A DNA stretch of 64,000 nucleotides from Marthasterias glacialis (GCA_911728455.2 OU452222.1:27146923-27210922); one strand, 5' to 3'; shown: positions 47,334 through 59,742, numbered from the stretch's first letter. The notes: generated by a model not told the origin, from the letters alone. A program made the numbers and translations.

Positions 47334-50300
47334 TCATAGTGATGCTAGCCTCAGACAGGCTTTCTTTCTAGTCGAAGCCTCTTCGGGACTCTTCCATCTT
47401 TCCCACAGCCGCCTCCCAGCTTCAAGTTTCGCTTCGTATGAAGTGTGATGAGCTCGTTGAGACTTAGTTTGGCCAAGAATATCGTATGATAGCCGATCAA
47501 CTGGTTTACGAGCTCGCTTGGGTCTGGGGCTGAACTGAGGAACTTCTTCCGGAGTCTCAGTGACAGTTTCAGTAGACACATTCAATGGGGGTGTATCAGC
47601 CACTGTGTCACAAGGAGGGGTCATGAAGGAGACTTCGACAGGTGAAGGAGACAAAAGGAGTGGATCTGTGTCAAATGTCACTGATGATGACATTGGTGTA
47701 TCACTGGAGGATACTGGAGGTGGTATACTCTCTTGTGCCTCTTCTTGTTGGTTTAGAGGTTTGTCTATGCCCAAAGGAATGAAGTAGATCTCTCCTTCTT
47801 CATCTTGACTGTCTTCTTCATGAAGTTGCGGTTCTCTTGGTGTTTCTGGTGTTACTTGTGTCTCCGTCGATTCACTCTCTTCCGAAGCTGCGGTGCTGGT
47901 TTCTTCCAGAGGGAGGAACATGCAAGGGGTGATCAGGTTTCTGTGGAGTGTCCTTTCTTTCCCGTCGTACTTGGAGCGAACAGTGTACACTGGCAGATCG
48001 GAGTGTTTGTCGATAATGGTGTAAGGGTGTGGTTCCCATCTATCGGCCAATTTCTGCGTACCTATTAGATGTTTATTCTGCACCAGAACTCTATCGCCAC
48101 TTTGCAAGGGTGCCTCTCGTGTTCTTTTGTCGTAGTGTTGCTTCTGTTTGGTTTGAGCTTGATTGACGGAGTCACTCGCTGTTTTGTATGCGCGTCGCAG
48201 CCTCTCTCTGAAACCTTCTACATACTCCTGGTAGGATGGCGATTCTGTGGTGTTAGGCTTCAGATTGAACATGATGTCTATTGGGAGGTTGGGGTGTCTG
48301 CCGAACATCAAGAAAAAGGGCGCATATCCCGTGGAATCATGGCGAGTCGAGTTGTATGCATGAGCGAGAGCACTGACATATTGTTTCCAATCTGCTTTTT
48401 GTTCAGCTTCTAGAGTACCAAGCATATTGAGTAAAGTGTGATTGAATCTCTCAGTGAGCCCATTTCCTTGTGGATGGTACGGAGTGGTGCGGCTTTTCTT
48501 AATACCAGACACTTTGCATAGTTCCTTTATTAGTTGTCCTTCAAAGTTACGGCCTTGATCAGCATGAAGACGGACCGGGAAACCATAGTGTTGGATGATA
48601 TGTTCCCAAAGTATCTTTGCCACAGTCTCTGCTTTTTGGTCTTTCGTTGGGTAAGCTTGGGCGTACTTTGTGAAGTGGTCGGTGATCACCAATATATTCT
48701 CATAGCCACTTTTGGATTTCTCTAACTTCAGGAAGTCGATACACACCAGTTCCAATGGCTCGCTTGTCTTGATGCTCACTAGTGGCACTCGAGTCTTGGT
48801 CTGTGGGGTTTTACGGAGACAGCATCGTCTACATTGCTCGCACCAGATCTTCACCGTGTCAGCCATCTTCAGCCAGAAGAACCTCGTTCGCACCATGTCA
48901 AGTGTTTGGTCATAACCAAGATGGCCGAGATCGTCATGTAGGGACGTCATCACTATCTCATGATATTGAGGCGGTAGAACGATTTGGTAAGAGGTGTCAC
49001 AGACTGATGTCTTTCGAGAGCGGTAGAGGATGTCATCCTTGATGCAGAACTTGTTCCATTGACGGAGTAATTGCGTACATCCAGGTGGATCTTGCAGTCT
49101 CTCTGCATAGCTTGGTTTTCGGCCTTTCTCAACGTATTGTATGACCTTACCGATATTGAGGTCATCTCGCTGAGCAGTGGCTAACTCTGTCCTGGACACT
49201 GTGGGTAGCTCGTAACTGGTTACCAGTGGTTCCGATGTCTCCATACCATGTTTAGCTTGGCGTCTCGTAGTTATCTGGCATTGGGGAACACTGGGTTGTA
49301 CAAATGGACATGTTTCAGAGGGATACCCATCACAAATGGCTTGGACTACATCTGAAGAAAGAGTAGTGGCATCTCTCTGAAACTCGTGAGCTGTTCTGGT
49401 TGTTGCAGGGTGCATTTTCCTTGAGAGAGCATCAGCAGCTGCATTGTTCTTACCCGGCTTGTATTTGATAGAGAAATTGAACTGTGAAAGAGCTGCTACC
49501 CATCTTTGACCAGTTGCATCAAGCTTTGCAGACGTTGTGATATAGACGAGGGGGTTGTTATCTGTCAGAACGGTGAACTGACATCCAAACAGGTAATCAC
49601 GAAATTTGTCAGTGACTGACCACTTCAAAGCCAAGAATTCTAGTTTGTGTGCTGGATATCGGCTTTCTGATGGAGTCAAACCTCTACTGCCATACGCTAT
49701 TACCCTCTCACAGCCATTTTGTATTTGGCTCAGAACAGCACCAAGACCCGTGCCAGAGGCATCAGTTTGGACGATGAAGGGGAGAGAGTAATTAGCGAAG
49801 GCGAGTATTGGAGCAGAGGTCATGTGATGCTTCAGTACTTCGAATGCAGTTTGACAGTCATCTGACCAGATGAAGGGTTGGTCAGATCTATGTTGTCCTT
49901 GTTTCTTTTTCCGTCTAGGATCTCCTGCGGTCAGCTTGTACAACGGTGAGACAATATTGGAGTACCCCTTGATGTATCGTCGATAGTACCCAGTGAACCC
50001 AAGGAATCGAAGGAGATTTTTATGATTGGTAGGTGTTTGCCACTCAGCTACTTGCGATACCTTCTCAGGGTCGGTCGCAATTCCTGATGCAGAGACTATG
50101 TGCCCAAGGTATTTCACCTCTTTCTGAAGGAGATGGCACTTTGATGGTTTTAGCTTCAAGCCATGTTGTTGCAAACACTCAAAGACTCTTCTTAGACGCT
50201 GGATAAGTTCGTCAAATGATGAAGAAAAGACAATGATGTCATCGAGGTAGAGCAGGACTGTAGAGTAGTTTTGGTCTCCTAGGCATGTTTGCGCATTAAA

Positions 50301-50845
50301 CGCTGGAACGTGGCTGGTGCGTTTTGTAACCCGAATGGCATGCGGTTGCACTCAAAAAGTCCCATGGGGGTAGTGAAGGCTGTCTTGCTCTTATCTTTCT
50401 CTTCAACTTCGACCTGCCAGTATCCACTCGTAAGGTCCAAGGTGGTAAAGAACTTTGCACCACCTAACGCGTCTAATGCATCTTCTATACGTGGGAGCGG
50501 ATAAGCATCTCAAACAGTGCGGTTGTTGAGTTGACGATAGTCTATACAGATCCGTAGTGACCCATCCTTCTTATGTACAATGACCATGGGAGATGCATAC
50601 GGACTACTGCTTCGACGGATGACCTCAGCTTTCTCCATGTTCTCTAACTGTTCTTTTACCTTGTGGTACTGGGCTGGTGGAATTCTTCGATGCGGTAGTC
50701 GAAACGGGTGGTCATCAATGAGCGGTATGTTGTGTTTCACTGTGGTGGTGCGACCAAAGTCGAGGGAATTCGCAGAAAAAACATCAACATGCTCATGAAG
50801 AAGATCTTGTAGTTGTTTTCTGTTTGACTCGGTCTCCATTGGCAA
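47334..50845 (-). CDS. pol (RT, RNase H, integrase) region of the LTR element
   Basis: The order is reverse transcriptase ([10 protein letters not shown] motif), RNase H ([14 protein letters not shown]), integrase with an HHCC zinc part (HDDLGHLGY ... CEQCRRCC), a DDE core ([27 protein letters not shown]) and a GPY/F-like end before a low-complexity acidic tail. This order (integrase last) defines Ty3/gypsy. Plus-strand open frames in this span are antisense shadows. Confidence 0.9.
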
Positions 50846-50892
50846 ATCTGCAAGGTTGAGGGCCTTGATGACATTGGTCCGATCATCAGATA

Positions 50893-51795
50893 CTACGATG
50901 TTTCGGAGTCCTCCATTTGAAGTAGATTGAATGAGATCATGTGTTGAGGGCAGTTTCGAGGGATGATGACCAGTTTAGTAGAAATATTGCACACCCGCAC
51001 TGGCACATTCAGGTTCTTACCAACGTCAGCAACAAGATGACAGATTTGCAGACATGAGGCACTATTGCTGAACCCTTCGACAATGGCAGTGTATGGTTGG
51101 CCTGTTCGATTAGGTGGCGCTTGGCACATGATGTATGCTTCAGAGCCGGGATGTACTTTCCGTGGGTGTCGGCCAACATACTTAGCAAAGCCCATTAGTC
51201 CTCGTTGATTACCAGGTTCAGAAATGACTGTTTGGATGTAAGCCGTGTGCCATGCCATGTTCTGCGATTTGATTTGCTGCATGAAGTGGCTGCCTTTTGC
51301 AATTCTTTGGTCACGTTTGGAAGCTCGGATGACATTTGTGCCGATGAGTACAGGCACTCGCTTACGATAGGAGTCAGCAGGCACTACAAAGACAGGTACC
51401 TTGTCATAGGTGAAACCTAGGATTGTTAGAGTGACTTGAACAATACCCAAGTAAGGCACTTTCCGACCACTGGCACCCTCTATGTAGATGTCTGAAGTAG
51501 ATAGATCTGTGTGACACAGGTCGGGATTCTCTCTCCACAAGTCTTCGGTGATGGATGAAACTTGAGATCCAGAGTCAATCAGTGCCTGGTAGTCTTGTCC
51601 ATTAATGGTAACCATGTCCTCGTTGTTTGGGCCAATTAACTGCTGATAATCTGGTTTCTCAGTCTGTGTCAACCAGGATTGTTGGTTGAGCACTTGAGAA
51701 GGAGAACTGTCTACTGGTGGGCATCGCGATTCGGGGCCTCCGATGACTTGCCCTGGGACAGGGGGCCCTGGAAGTTTGACGGGATATTCCGACAT
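50893..51795 (-). CDS. Aspartic protease region of the LTR element
   Basis: Carries a retropepsin-like active site, [12 protein letters not shown], and a later [10 protein letters not shown] segment. Lies between gag and pol as usual in Ty3/gypsy elements. Confidence 0.8.
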   Translation of the reverse strand: MSEYPVKLPGPPVPGQVIGGPESRCPPVDSSPSQVLNQQSWLTQTEKPDYQQLIGPNNEDMVTINGQDYQALIDSGSQVSSITEDLWRENPDLCHTDLSTSDIYIEGASGRKVPYLGIVQVTLTILGFTYDKVPVFVVPADSYRKRVPVLIGTNVIRASKRDQRIAKGSHFMQQIKSQNMAWHTAYIQTVISEPGNQRGLMGFAKYVGRHPRKVHPGSEAYIMCQAPPNRTGQPYTAIVEGFSNSASCLQICHLVADVGKNLNVPVRVCNISTKLVIIPRNCPQHMISFNLLQMEDSETS

Positions 51796-53039
51796 CCTTT
51801 AGCGACATGACCCTCCTGGCCACAGTTGTAACAGGCAAATACTCTGCGGCTCGAATCTGAAGAAGATCTCTGGTAGTGATGATGTTGTGCACATCTCATC
51901 TGTTCCACGGCTGATGCCAACAATTGAACTTGCAATCTGAGGTCTTCAAGAGCATCATCTCGTGGTGGCTGTTTGGGGTGTGAAGGAGAACTTACTTCTG
52001 GCTCTTGTGACGTAGATCTCGGTTTCTTCTGAAAACGAGGTGAAGAAGAAGTGTACTGCGGTTGAGATTGAGCTGTGGTTGCTTGGGATGTGGCTGTTGT
52101 TTTAGTTGGATGGAGAGCTGCTACTGTGCGATTTTCTCGTTCGATCTGTCGGAGTTCGATTTGAAGCTCTCGGAATGTCATCTCACGAGGTTTCATGGGG
52201 GCGAGACGACTTGTAATCTTCTCTTCGGCAACACCACGCATAAACTGCTGAGTTAACATGCTATCTCGCTTGGGTAAAGGATGGCTGTCGTTCATTCGCT
52301 CTTCTATTGTTCTTAAGGTAGCTTCGAGTTCAATGGCATAGATGCTCGGGGTCTCTTTAGCATGTCTCATTCGCTCGTAGAAGTCTGCGAGTGGGTCTCC
52401 AAAAGTTGACATTTCTCCGAACTGGGCTCGCAATTCTTCAAAGGCACAAGTGGATGTTTGGTCTTCAACAGGTAAGTTCAGAACCAGTTTGCGAGCTGCT
52501 CCTCCTAAGTTACGAACAACCGTAGAGAACTGCATATCGACGGACATCGATGTACTCTCGATAAGGTAGGTAATGTCCCTTATCCAGTCTTCTATACACA
52601 CAGTGGAACCTTCTCGGCCGGTGTATAGTGGCACATTCTTCACATGGTGTGTCGGCATAAGATGGAGTTGTGAAGGAGAATGCTGACCGTGCGACAAGCT
52701 TCGGGAGGCTGATGTAGAGGGGCTATCCTTGGGAGTTGAACGTTGACGTTGGCCGCTGGATGGAGGTCTGGATTGAGGATGGAGTGAACGTTGAAGTTCC
52801 TGCATATTCTGTGATAGTCTGCGTTCCATATCATTCAGCTGGGTTTCAAAATGTTCGGTTTGACGTGATGTTGGAGCATTTGAAGAAAGACTGGATTGCC
52901 GGGTTTGATAAGGAGTGGTGGATGAGGCGGCTGTGGGATTGAGTGGTGATGTTGGTAGTCGAGCAGTTGTAGGAGTGGGAAACATGAAATCATTGTAGTC
53001 TGGTCTTCTTGGTCTAGCCATAATGTCTAATAATAGCAA
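51711..53039 (-). CDS. gag of the LTR element
   Basis: About 440 codons. Pro/Ser/Gln-rich N-terminal part, a retrotransposon gag core in the middle, and a CCHC zinc knuckle ([14 protein letters not shown]) near the C-terminus. It overlaps the protease frame, as families that use frameshift read-through commonly do. Treated as part of the mobile element, not a host gene. Confidence 0.85.
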   Translation of the reverse strand: MLLLDIMARPRRPDYNDFMFPTPTTARLPTSPLNPTAASSTTPYQTRQSSLSSNAPTSRQTEHFETQLNDMERRLSQNMQELQRSLHPQSRPPSSGQRQRSTPKDSPSTSASRSLSHGQHSPSQLHLMPTHHVKNVPLYTGREGSTVCIEDWIRDITYLIESTSMSVDMQFSTVVRNLGGAARKLVLNLPVEDQTSTCAFEELRAQFGEMSTFGDPLADFYERMRHAKETPSIYAIELEATLRTIEERMNDSHPLPKRDSMLTQQFMRGVAEEKITSRLAPMKPREMTFRELQIELRQIERENRTVAALHPTKTTATSQATTAQSQPQYTSSSPRFQKKPRSTSQEPEVSSPSHPKQPPRDDALEDLRLQVQLLASAVEQMRCAQHHHYQRSSSDSSRRVFACYNCGQEGHVAKGCRNIPSNFQGPLSQGKSSEAPNRDAHQ

Positions 53040-54149
53040 AAATCACTAGAAAATACAGAATACCAAGCATTAATAAAATACTCAACTGCTGAATGATATC
53101 ATGCCTTAAAATGAGCAAGTGATCCAAAAAAAATTGGTGCAATCAACCAGAAAAATATTTTCCCAACAGGCAATCAAAATGTACCACAAAGTCTAACACA
53201 AATGTAGCCTACAGATGAGAGCACGATATTTCAAGAGCAGAAGATGAATGCAAATATAAAAAAAATTGAAATCCTCAGAAATGCAATTATCAAAAATGCA
53301 ATCTCTGATTCAAAAAATAATTTAGCACACCAGAAATTCTATCAAAACACCCTCGTAAGTTGACGTGACGTGGGACAGAGAGTTTGACTCCATACCAATT
53401 GACTTTAGCAAAATTCTCAAAATTCAAACAGAGCTAGCACTTGTTGAGCAGGTTTGCAAAAAAAATTCAAACACACCTGTGACTACTATGCAATATGATA
53501 AAAGTAATAGTAGTGTTATTAACACAATGTTACCTTTAAAAATGCAAAACAATTTCAAGGATTGTCCTCCTCGTCGATGTCGTGTGTGTACAGTGCGTTG
53601 AAAACGATGTGTGCACCACACACAATATACTGTTCAGTGTTCAGTTAAAAACACGGACGAGTCGACCTGGTTTTATCCGATTTCTTGACGTTAAAATTGG
53701 ATCAATAGTTCACATAATTACCGCTAGGTTCTTCCGAAGGCGACTTCTCGTCTTGTCTGTAGATTTCAGGGCACACAAGATGAAAGTTCAGTAGAAAACA
53801 CCGACGAAATTCAGCAACAAAACCGAACGAAAACAGCGTGAGTTTTGCACAGGTATACAAGGTTCGGTCCCCGGTTCAAGTTGAACGATATGGCGCCTTA
53901 CAATGTTCAATCCGTCAATGTAATTCGTCACGGAACCCGACTACCCTCCGGGAGAGTACGGTGTCTCTACGGAGCCAATCAGTGGTGTGGTGCCGTCTCC
54001 GTGTTGAACATCGGGGGGCAGGTCCAGAGCGTCTTTCGGCGGGTTCCGGCGGGCAAGGCAGGGCCCGGGGCGGGGCTGACCATCAAGTTCGTCTTAACGG
54101 GGCTATACTTTGGTTTCCTCTGAGCTGAATACCCGGATCTTCCACCAAA
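53040..54149 (-). other. Untranslated leader of the LTR element
   Basis: 1.1 kb between the 5' LTR and gag. A GC-rich patch at 53930-54110 produces open frames on the + strand that match nothing I know. They are not called as genes. Confidence 0.6.
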
Positions 54150-54904
54150 TGTGACCAGGATGTAGTTAGAGTCAATAAGAAGGGATACCGAGGAAGAATA
54201 GCTTTGCCGTTCACAATTATTTATTGATCTGGAAAATAGGAGAGGAGAGAGTCCGTTTATGTGGTGTTGTCTCTCGTGAACATAATTTGAAAGTGAGTGG
54301 AAATTCATACATTCTCGGACTCATAATTAATTAATATAAAACATACAATTCTGACATTAATTATTAAAGGAAATCTTACAATGAAAATGAATAGTTAACT
54401 GTACAATAAAAGAACTACGGGAACGCACTATTGAATGTCGGCTTGAACAATTGCGTTCCCGCCAAAATAATGACAATGGCTACATTGTTGCTGCCACACC
54501 TTAAACTAGAAATCCTTACGGAAATACACATTAATAGCAGCAAACCTTTAATAATTACTGCAACTTCTATTAACTTTAAGATATATAAATAAATGAAACA
54601 GATATAATATAAAAACGATGTGAATAAATGGTGTTATATTTACCTGGAAAATAGGAGAGGAGAGAGTCCGTTTATGTGGTGTTGTCTCTCGTGAACATTA
54701 TTTGAAAGTGAGTGAAAATGTGAACGTGAAGCTCATGAGGGCGTAAGTGTAAACAGGTTGATTTGCATAAATAACGTTTCTAAAACGAACTGAATTGGCG
54801 GAAGGATAAAATGTAAGGTAAGTAATACGTTTACAAATGAAAGAAAATAGTACATTTAAAGGGAAAATAAGAAAACTCTGTGGGGTATCTTTATAACCGT
54901 CACA
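54150..54904 (-). repeat. 5' LTR (element orientation)
   Basis: Same length and ends as the other LTR. It should hold the element promoter. The leader side lies at 53040-54149. Confidence 0.93.
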
Positions 54905-54908
54905 TAAT

Positions 54909-56062
54909 GATAGTATAGAGGGAGAAGATTACGGTCTGTCTGACAAGGGACATCCTTTCGCAAGAAAATGTCACGAAAGTGTCACCAAACAGCTTCCTTG
55001 TGGTCATATTGTAAGAGTCCCATGCTTTCAGAACAACAAATCATTATTATGTCCCAAATATTGTGAGAAGATTCTGTCGTGTGGTCACCAATGCTCTAGG
55101 AAATGTGGCGAGGTGTGTCTTAGCGGAGGTCGCAACGCAGATTCATCATCAAGCGAAGACGAAGAAGGGGTTAAATTCTGTTCTGGTGCTGATGCTGAAG
55201 TAGAATTGGCATCTTGGAAATGTCAAGAATCTGTTGAGAAAAGGTTACCTAAATGTGGTCACTTTGTGAAATTGCCATACTACAAGAAAGCAACAACTGC
55301 AATATGTCCAGAACGGTGCGAGAGGGTTCTTTCTTGCGGTCACCAGTGCCCAAGGAAGTGCGGGGAGGTGTGTTTAACTTCAGAAAGATGCAAGACAGAG
55401 GTAGAGAAGCGTCTTCCACTTTGTAGCCACGTTGTTACAACTCTGTGTCAGACGAACATCTACTCAATTACATGCAGAATAGACTGTGGAAAAGTGTTAC
55501 CCTGCGGTCATATATGTTCCAAGATCTGCAGCAGGCCTTGCCAAGCTGGTGAATTATGTTCCGAAACATGCAGCCATATACTTCGATGTGGTCATAGATG
55601 TCCCGGTGAATGCGGTGATTGCTTCCGGTCTTCTCATCATGAGCTATGCAACAGCCGATGTGGGAAACCGCTTATCTGCGGCCACATCTGCAAAAGTGAG
55701 TGTGAAAAGATTTGTTCAACGGAGTGCGTTGATTGCCAAACGACTACTAGGAAGCCTACTATACAAAAACGCTGGCTTATGTGGTCAGCTGATGACTATA
55801 AAGATCACAAATGCAAACACAAACATAAAAAGATTCAACTATTCCCACATGCGTGTTCATTACCCTGCAATAAAAAACTTAAATCCTGCATTCATTTTTG
55901 TGTTGGTGTTTGTGGCGAACCCTGTCCTCCCTTCTGTGCAATTTGCGACATTAAGGAAGCAGCTGAAATTTTACACCAGCCATCCGTTCGTCGTGGCGAC
56001 ACTTTTTCATCTACCTCCCAGACTGTGAACACCTCTGTGAGGCACGATTTCTCGATGACATG
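54909..56062 (+). pseudogene. Gene 3: second half of NFX1 finger array
   Basis: The host frame resumes after the target duplication with CHESVTKQLPCGHIVRVPC and continues through CEKILSCGHQCSRKCGEVC, CERVLSCGHQCPRKCGEVC, CGKVLPCGHICSKICSRPC, CSHILRCGHRCPGECGDC and CGKPLICGHICKSECEKIC to CNKKLKSCIHFCVGVCGEPC, the counterpart of gene 1's last finger. Together with the first half this gives clearly more finger units than gene 1. A shift near 55990 lies in a T run. Confidence 0.8.
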
Positions 56063-56383
56063 ATGGCAAGTTTCGGAAGTTCGTCTCACTGCGTTCAGAT
56101 AAATTCTCCAGCGTGTCCCAAATGTGGCGAGCCAATCCGCAATTGTCAGCGATATAAAGATTTACTTAAGGTTATCGCTTTCTCGGTTGACTCGGCCAGA
56201 CAGCAAGACGCGAGTAGAAAGCTGAGGTCCCCTTACGACGCAGCAGCCAGAAAATCTGCTATTGTCGTTGGAAGTTGGTTAAGATGTCCAAACAATCACG
56301 TGTTCTACCAGTACAACAGAGCCGAGGACATAATATATTGTCAGATGTGTAGGCGAAATTATAACACACCACTCCGTACTTAG
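56057..56383 (+). pseudogene. Gene 3: shortened C-terminus with degenerate RZ finger
   Basis: Starts within the block equivalent to CPLCKTPIRRN of gene 1 (here CPKCGEPIRNCQRY), skips most of the ~250-residue helical spacer, and ends with a finger WLRCPNNHVFYQYN ... YCQMCRRNYN. The CxxxH pair and CxxC pair remain, but the Cys that sits 11 residues after the first ligand in gene 1 is Arg here, and the final IGGxxH part is missing. Stop at 56381-56383. Confidence 0.75.
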
Positions 56384-59300
56384 ATTCCGCCTCGTGATTG
56401 GTTTAGAGCGCATCACATAATGTCTCAAGTTTTTGACTAGAAAGCCGCGTGTGAGAGCGACGCACTAAAACCCTTTATAGCAAACAAAACCTGAAGTGTC
56501 AATTATTTGTTGCATTTAACTTCTCCCTCGATGATCCTCGGAGAGGGTTTTTTTTTTTTTTTTTTTTTTTAATATTGATAGAAAGCTCTGAGATTCACCT
56601 CAGGAGTGGTGGTTTTAACCATAGCACTCAATAGTCAATTTTTATACTATACATAAAAAGGCACTTAGCATACCCTGGTGTCAGCGGGACAGTGAAAAAA
56701 TGTTCCATATGTTACCAAATATGGTCATAATTTTTTTCAATGGGCCAATAAGGCCAAGATTCCATGTAATCCTCACCCCTGGCATACCCCACAAGCCTGT
56801 AGACTCCCACTGGCCAGGGTACCGCTGCAGAGTAAGGAGTGTTGAAAGACAGTAGCCAACTGTCTCAGTGCAGTAATTGAATACCCTTGTGCCAAGGATT
56901 CCCTTGGCATGTTTACGTCACTTACACGAGCGTTTTAAAAAAAAAGTAGTTCCATCAGCATCTATTAAAAAGCCTTAGGTACGGATTTATTAATTATTTC
57001 CTGTGAGGTTAATTTTCATTAAAATACCAATGCAATCTATATATTCTTGTAATAATATTTATGGTAGAACAACCTTTTACAACAATTTAAACGTTCTTTA
57101 ATGAAGAATGGGCGGATTGATAACTAAATGTGTCGAACGGTGTTTAGTCCCGCATAACTATAAGTGTAAACAAGTGAAGGTTTTATTTTAGTCGTATCTG
57201 TCATGCCTGCGGCCTGTCGGTATCACTGCACTGTCTCGATACCTGCGTTTCAGTCACGACATACAGCCGATTTTGTTTGTATATTTTTGAAACATACATG
57301 TGATTTTATAAGGTCTACACTCTGAAGACAGCTGGGTATGTTGACTTCCATGTTTTCTTATGAATTTAAAACTTAATCATGCCGTACAAGTTTGATGCGG
57401 TAAAATATCGATCACGCTTTGTTGAAATGCAAACATAATGGAATTACTTCCATTCAAAATTCGGTTTAGTTTCTTTGTGGAAACTTTCATATTGGTTACC
57501 GAACAGAGCTTACCACGAAATCATTGGAAGAACAGTGCCAACCAGTCCGACTTTTTCGTATTTAGTGTACGACAAAAAATGATTAAATATGTCAATACGT
57601 TTATTTGTATTGAAATACGATATTTCGAAAAATGAACAAAAAGTTCTTCTTTTTCCGACCACCACACTTTTTCAAATTCTTTTATTTTGCCGTTCCTTGA
57701 ACCATATTCAACAAAACATAAAATGTTTGTATTTACATTAACAAAAATTTGAAATATTCAGCAGTAAACTTTGCGTTCTTTTTTTTTTGCTTTGTAAAGT
57801 TTTAATTAGTCGTTTCCATGGGCTACAATCTCGCGGAGCATTTTTGTCACAGTATGCCTTGCTCGATCATAATGATAGTCAATCAGTCTTGTTTTTCAGT
57901 GTTTTTCTAACGGGGGTTAAGATCATTGTTCGTTGATCGAGCCATGGCTGGGAAAATTATAATAGCGCTGCGAGATCAAAACCGCCATGGGGACGAGGTT
58001 GGATAGCAATTGCCCACGTTCTTCCTGGGATAGTCTGGTGTCACCCGAGTACGTGACACAAAAAGAGGAATTCCTCCTTTTTCGAAAATATCCGAATTGC
58101 TCCAAACTCGTTGGTCAACATTCTGACAGTCTGTGGCGTAAATTTGTTGTGAAAAGTGTGGGGGGATGGTAATGGGAAAAAAAGGAATAATGCTGAGATC
58201 ACGAGCAAAGGGGGCATGGGGAAGGTAACATAGTCCACACAGCAGATGTCCGATTGCATTATAGATGCCATCTGTGTCGTTAATGTTCTACGTATAGTTT
58301 GTTCAAATAATTTTTGGAATTATTTTGCTATTTCTGCAAAGTACATTGTGCATTCATTAGGTATTGTCAAGTAACCGATACCAACCTCAATTTGTCACAG
58401 CGGTGCTGTTTGCAGTCTTTGGTATCTATCTTCAGTCTCTTTTGCAGTACTCAAAGTTACCAAATACATTCTGATTGGGTGGCGAAGACTTTTGCTATGC
58501 TCTCTTTATCTCGCCATATTCTCAAGATATTCTCAAGTATGGCCTAACGTTTACTGTAATTCCGATTAAACAGAGAAGTCTTGTGACACGGTTCGCCACA
58601 TGAAAAGCAATCACGCCTTTTTGTGCAAAACAACATGGCTGGAAATGTGAAATATATCGCCTAGACGGCGAACGTGGCATTCAACACACTCATTTATGAC
58701 TAGTATAATTTTAACTGGAACACCGGCAGCGTTAGTACTGCACGGGCGTATCCATCCCTCCAAAAACGATATTTGTTTCAGCGAAGTGGTGGGTATAGTT
58801 AAGTTCCGTAACGTTCGTGTAAATGACCGTCAATACTCACTATTTGCACGTACAGGTGGGTGTGTATACGGGCGTGTACAGACGTGGGTAATAGTCTTGA
58901 TCGGGATTTGTATAAATGTTTTATTCATTACTAAGCTATCGGGTCCCTTTTCAGTGAAAACCACAATTTATTTTTAATGACCAAAAATCTTGGGGTGATG
59001 ATCCTATGGACCACCTCCCTGGACAAAAAGTGTAGGGGATATATCCCCACCCCTGGGTATTTACGCCCATTGGACAGTGTCGTTGATGGTAGGACATTTA
59101 CGGGCGTGTGTATACATTTCTTTCTTTCCCCCCCCCCCCGTTTTTATCCAATGACATCGTCCGCCGTTCGTGACAGGTAATGAACATTTATATGTGAAGC
59201 GTCATAAAATGATCTATTTTTAACTGTGGATGATTCCTGACCTAAGATTTTTAACAAGAGTCGTCAGAGAATCTTTGGTAAGGGAACCAGACTAGTTCTG

Positions 59301-59482
59301 GGAAAAAAGCATTCCGCTACGACGCAGTGATCACACTTGACATAACATGGTACCTGTTTCTAAAACATGTGATGGTCGCGTACCCTTTCTACAATTATAA
59401 TAATACAACGGAAAAACGAAACGACAGACTAAAGACCATTCCATATGTGCACTGTTTTTTGATTTAGGGACGTGCTTCTTTT
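56384..59482. other. Gene-free intergenic stretch after gene 3
   Basis: T run at 56548-56570 and a T-rich stretch at 57780. No credible gene. The short open frames lack recognisable features. Confidence 0.5.
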
Positions 59483-59490
59483 GATGAAGC

Positions 59491-59742
59491 CATAGAGTTA
59501 TAAGAACTACAGGGAGCACTTGCGATGCCACGCACGGAACTCCACTGACTCACCATGTGCGAAAATCCCTATGGGTCAATTGCATACAAAATGTCCACTT
59601 AGAAAATGGCTGCTGTGTGAACGGATGAGTAACCAGTGTAAATGAATGGTCCGCGCCATTTTCTCAGTGGTAAAAAAAATGCTCCTTGTCGGGCCGTGTC
59701 GCATGGTTTGTACGCCCTCTAGTTCTTATATATAACTCTATG
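59491..59742. mobile_element. hAT-like miniature element with 8-bp target duplication
   Basis: Begins CATAGAGTTATAAGAACTAC and ends CTAGTTCTTATATATAACTC followed by TATG, an imperfect inverted repeat of ~28 bp. GATGAAGC is present on both sides (59483-59490 and 59743-59750). Eight-base duplications are the hallmark of hAT elements. Non-coding, 252 bp. Confidence 0.8.

Larger units (their letters stand above)
46031..54904 (-). mobile_element. Ty3/gypsy LTR retrotransposon inside gene 3
   Basis: Two 755-bp direct LTRs with TG...CA ends flank an internal region coding, on the minus strand, for a gag protein with a CCHC knuckle, an aspartic protease, reverse transcriptase, RNase H and integrase, in the Ty3/gypsy order. 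TAAT flanks both sides (46027-46030 and 54905-54908) as the target duplication. No envelope gene is seen. The LTRs differ at only about four sites, so the insertion is young. The element looks nearly whole, with perhaps one or two interruptions in its coding region. A purine tract beside the 46785 LTR and a TGG-starting primer-site region beside the 54150 LTR are in the expected places. Confidence 0.95.
36219..56383 (+). pseudogene. ZNFX1: ZNFX1-like gene 3, multiply disrupted and split by an LTR element
   Basis: Coding exon 1 (36219-36676, phase-2 donor GG|GTAAGT) joins the exon starting at 41521 after TTTCCTTACAG. Homology to gene 1 then runs through the whole ZNFX1 plan to a stop at 56381-56383. 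Disabling changes in this host gene are an in-frame TAG at 42350-42352 (CAG in gene 1), a frameshift near 42466-42480, a TAA at 44496-44498, frameshifts near 44520 and 44630 (the latter with ~7 codons lost), two more near 45150-45260, and one near 55990 in a T run. A retrotransposon sits between 46031 and 54904. The host frame continues directly on the far side of it. Protein similarity to gene 1 is much lower than between genes 1 and 2, so this is an older paralog. Some single-base shifts could be assembly errors, but the two stops and the insertion make a working full-length product unlikely. Confidence 0.82.

Noticed and set aside
47560-49042. Plus-strand open frames across 47.5-49.0 kb
   Set aside because: They are antisense to the pol region of the LTR element, with no independent features.
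53838-54128. Two + strand open frames in a GC-rich patch near the 5' LTR
   Set aside because: Inside the LTR element leader, overlapping in two frames, and matching no family I know. GC-rich leader sequence easily stays open.
57987-58271. Short overlapping frames on both strands near 58 kb
   Set aside because: Both strands open by chance, no start context, domain or splice support.
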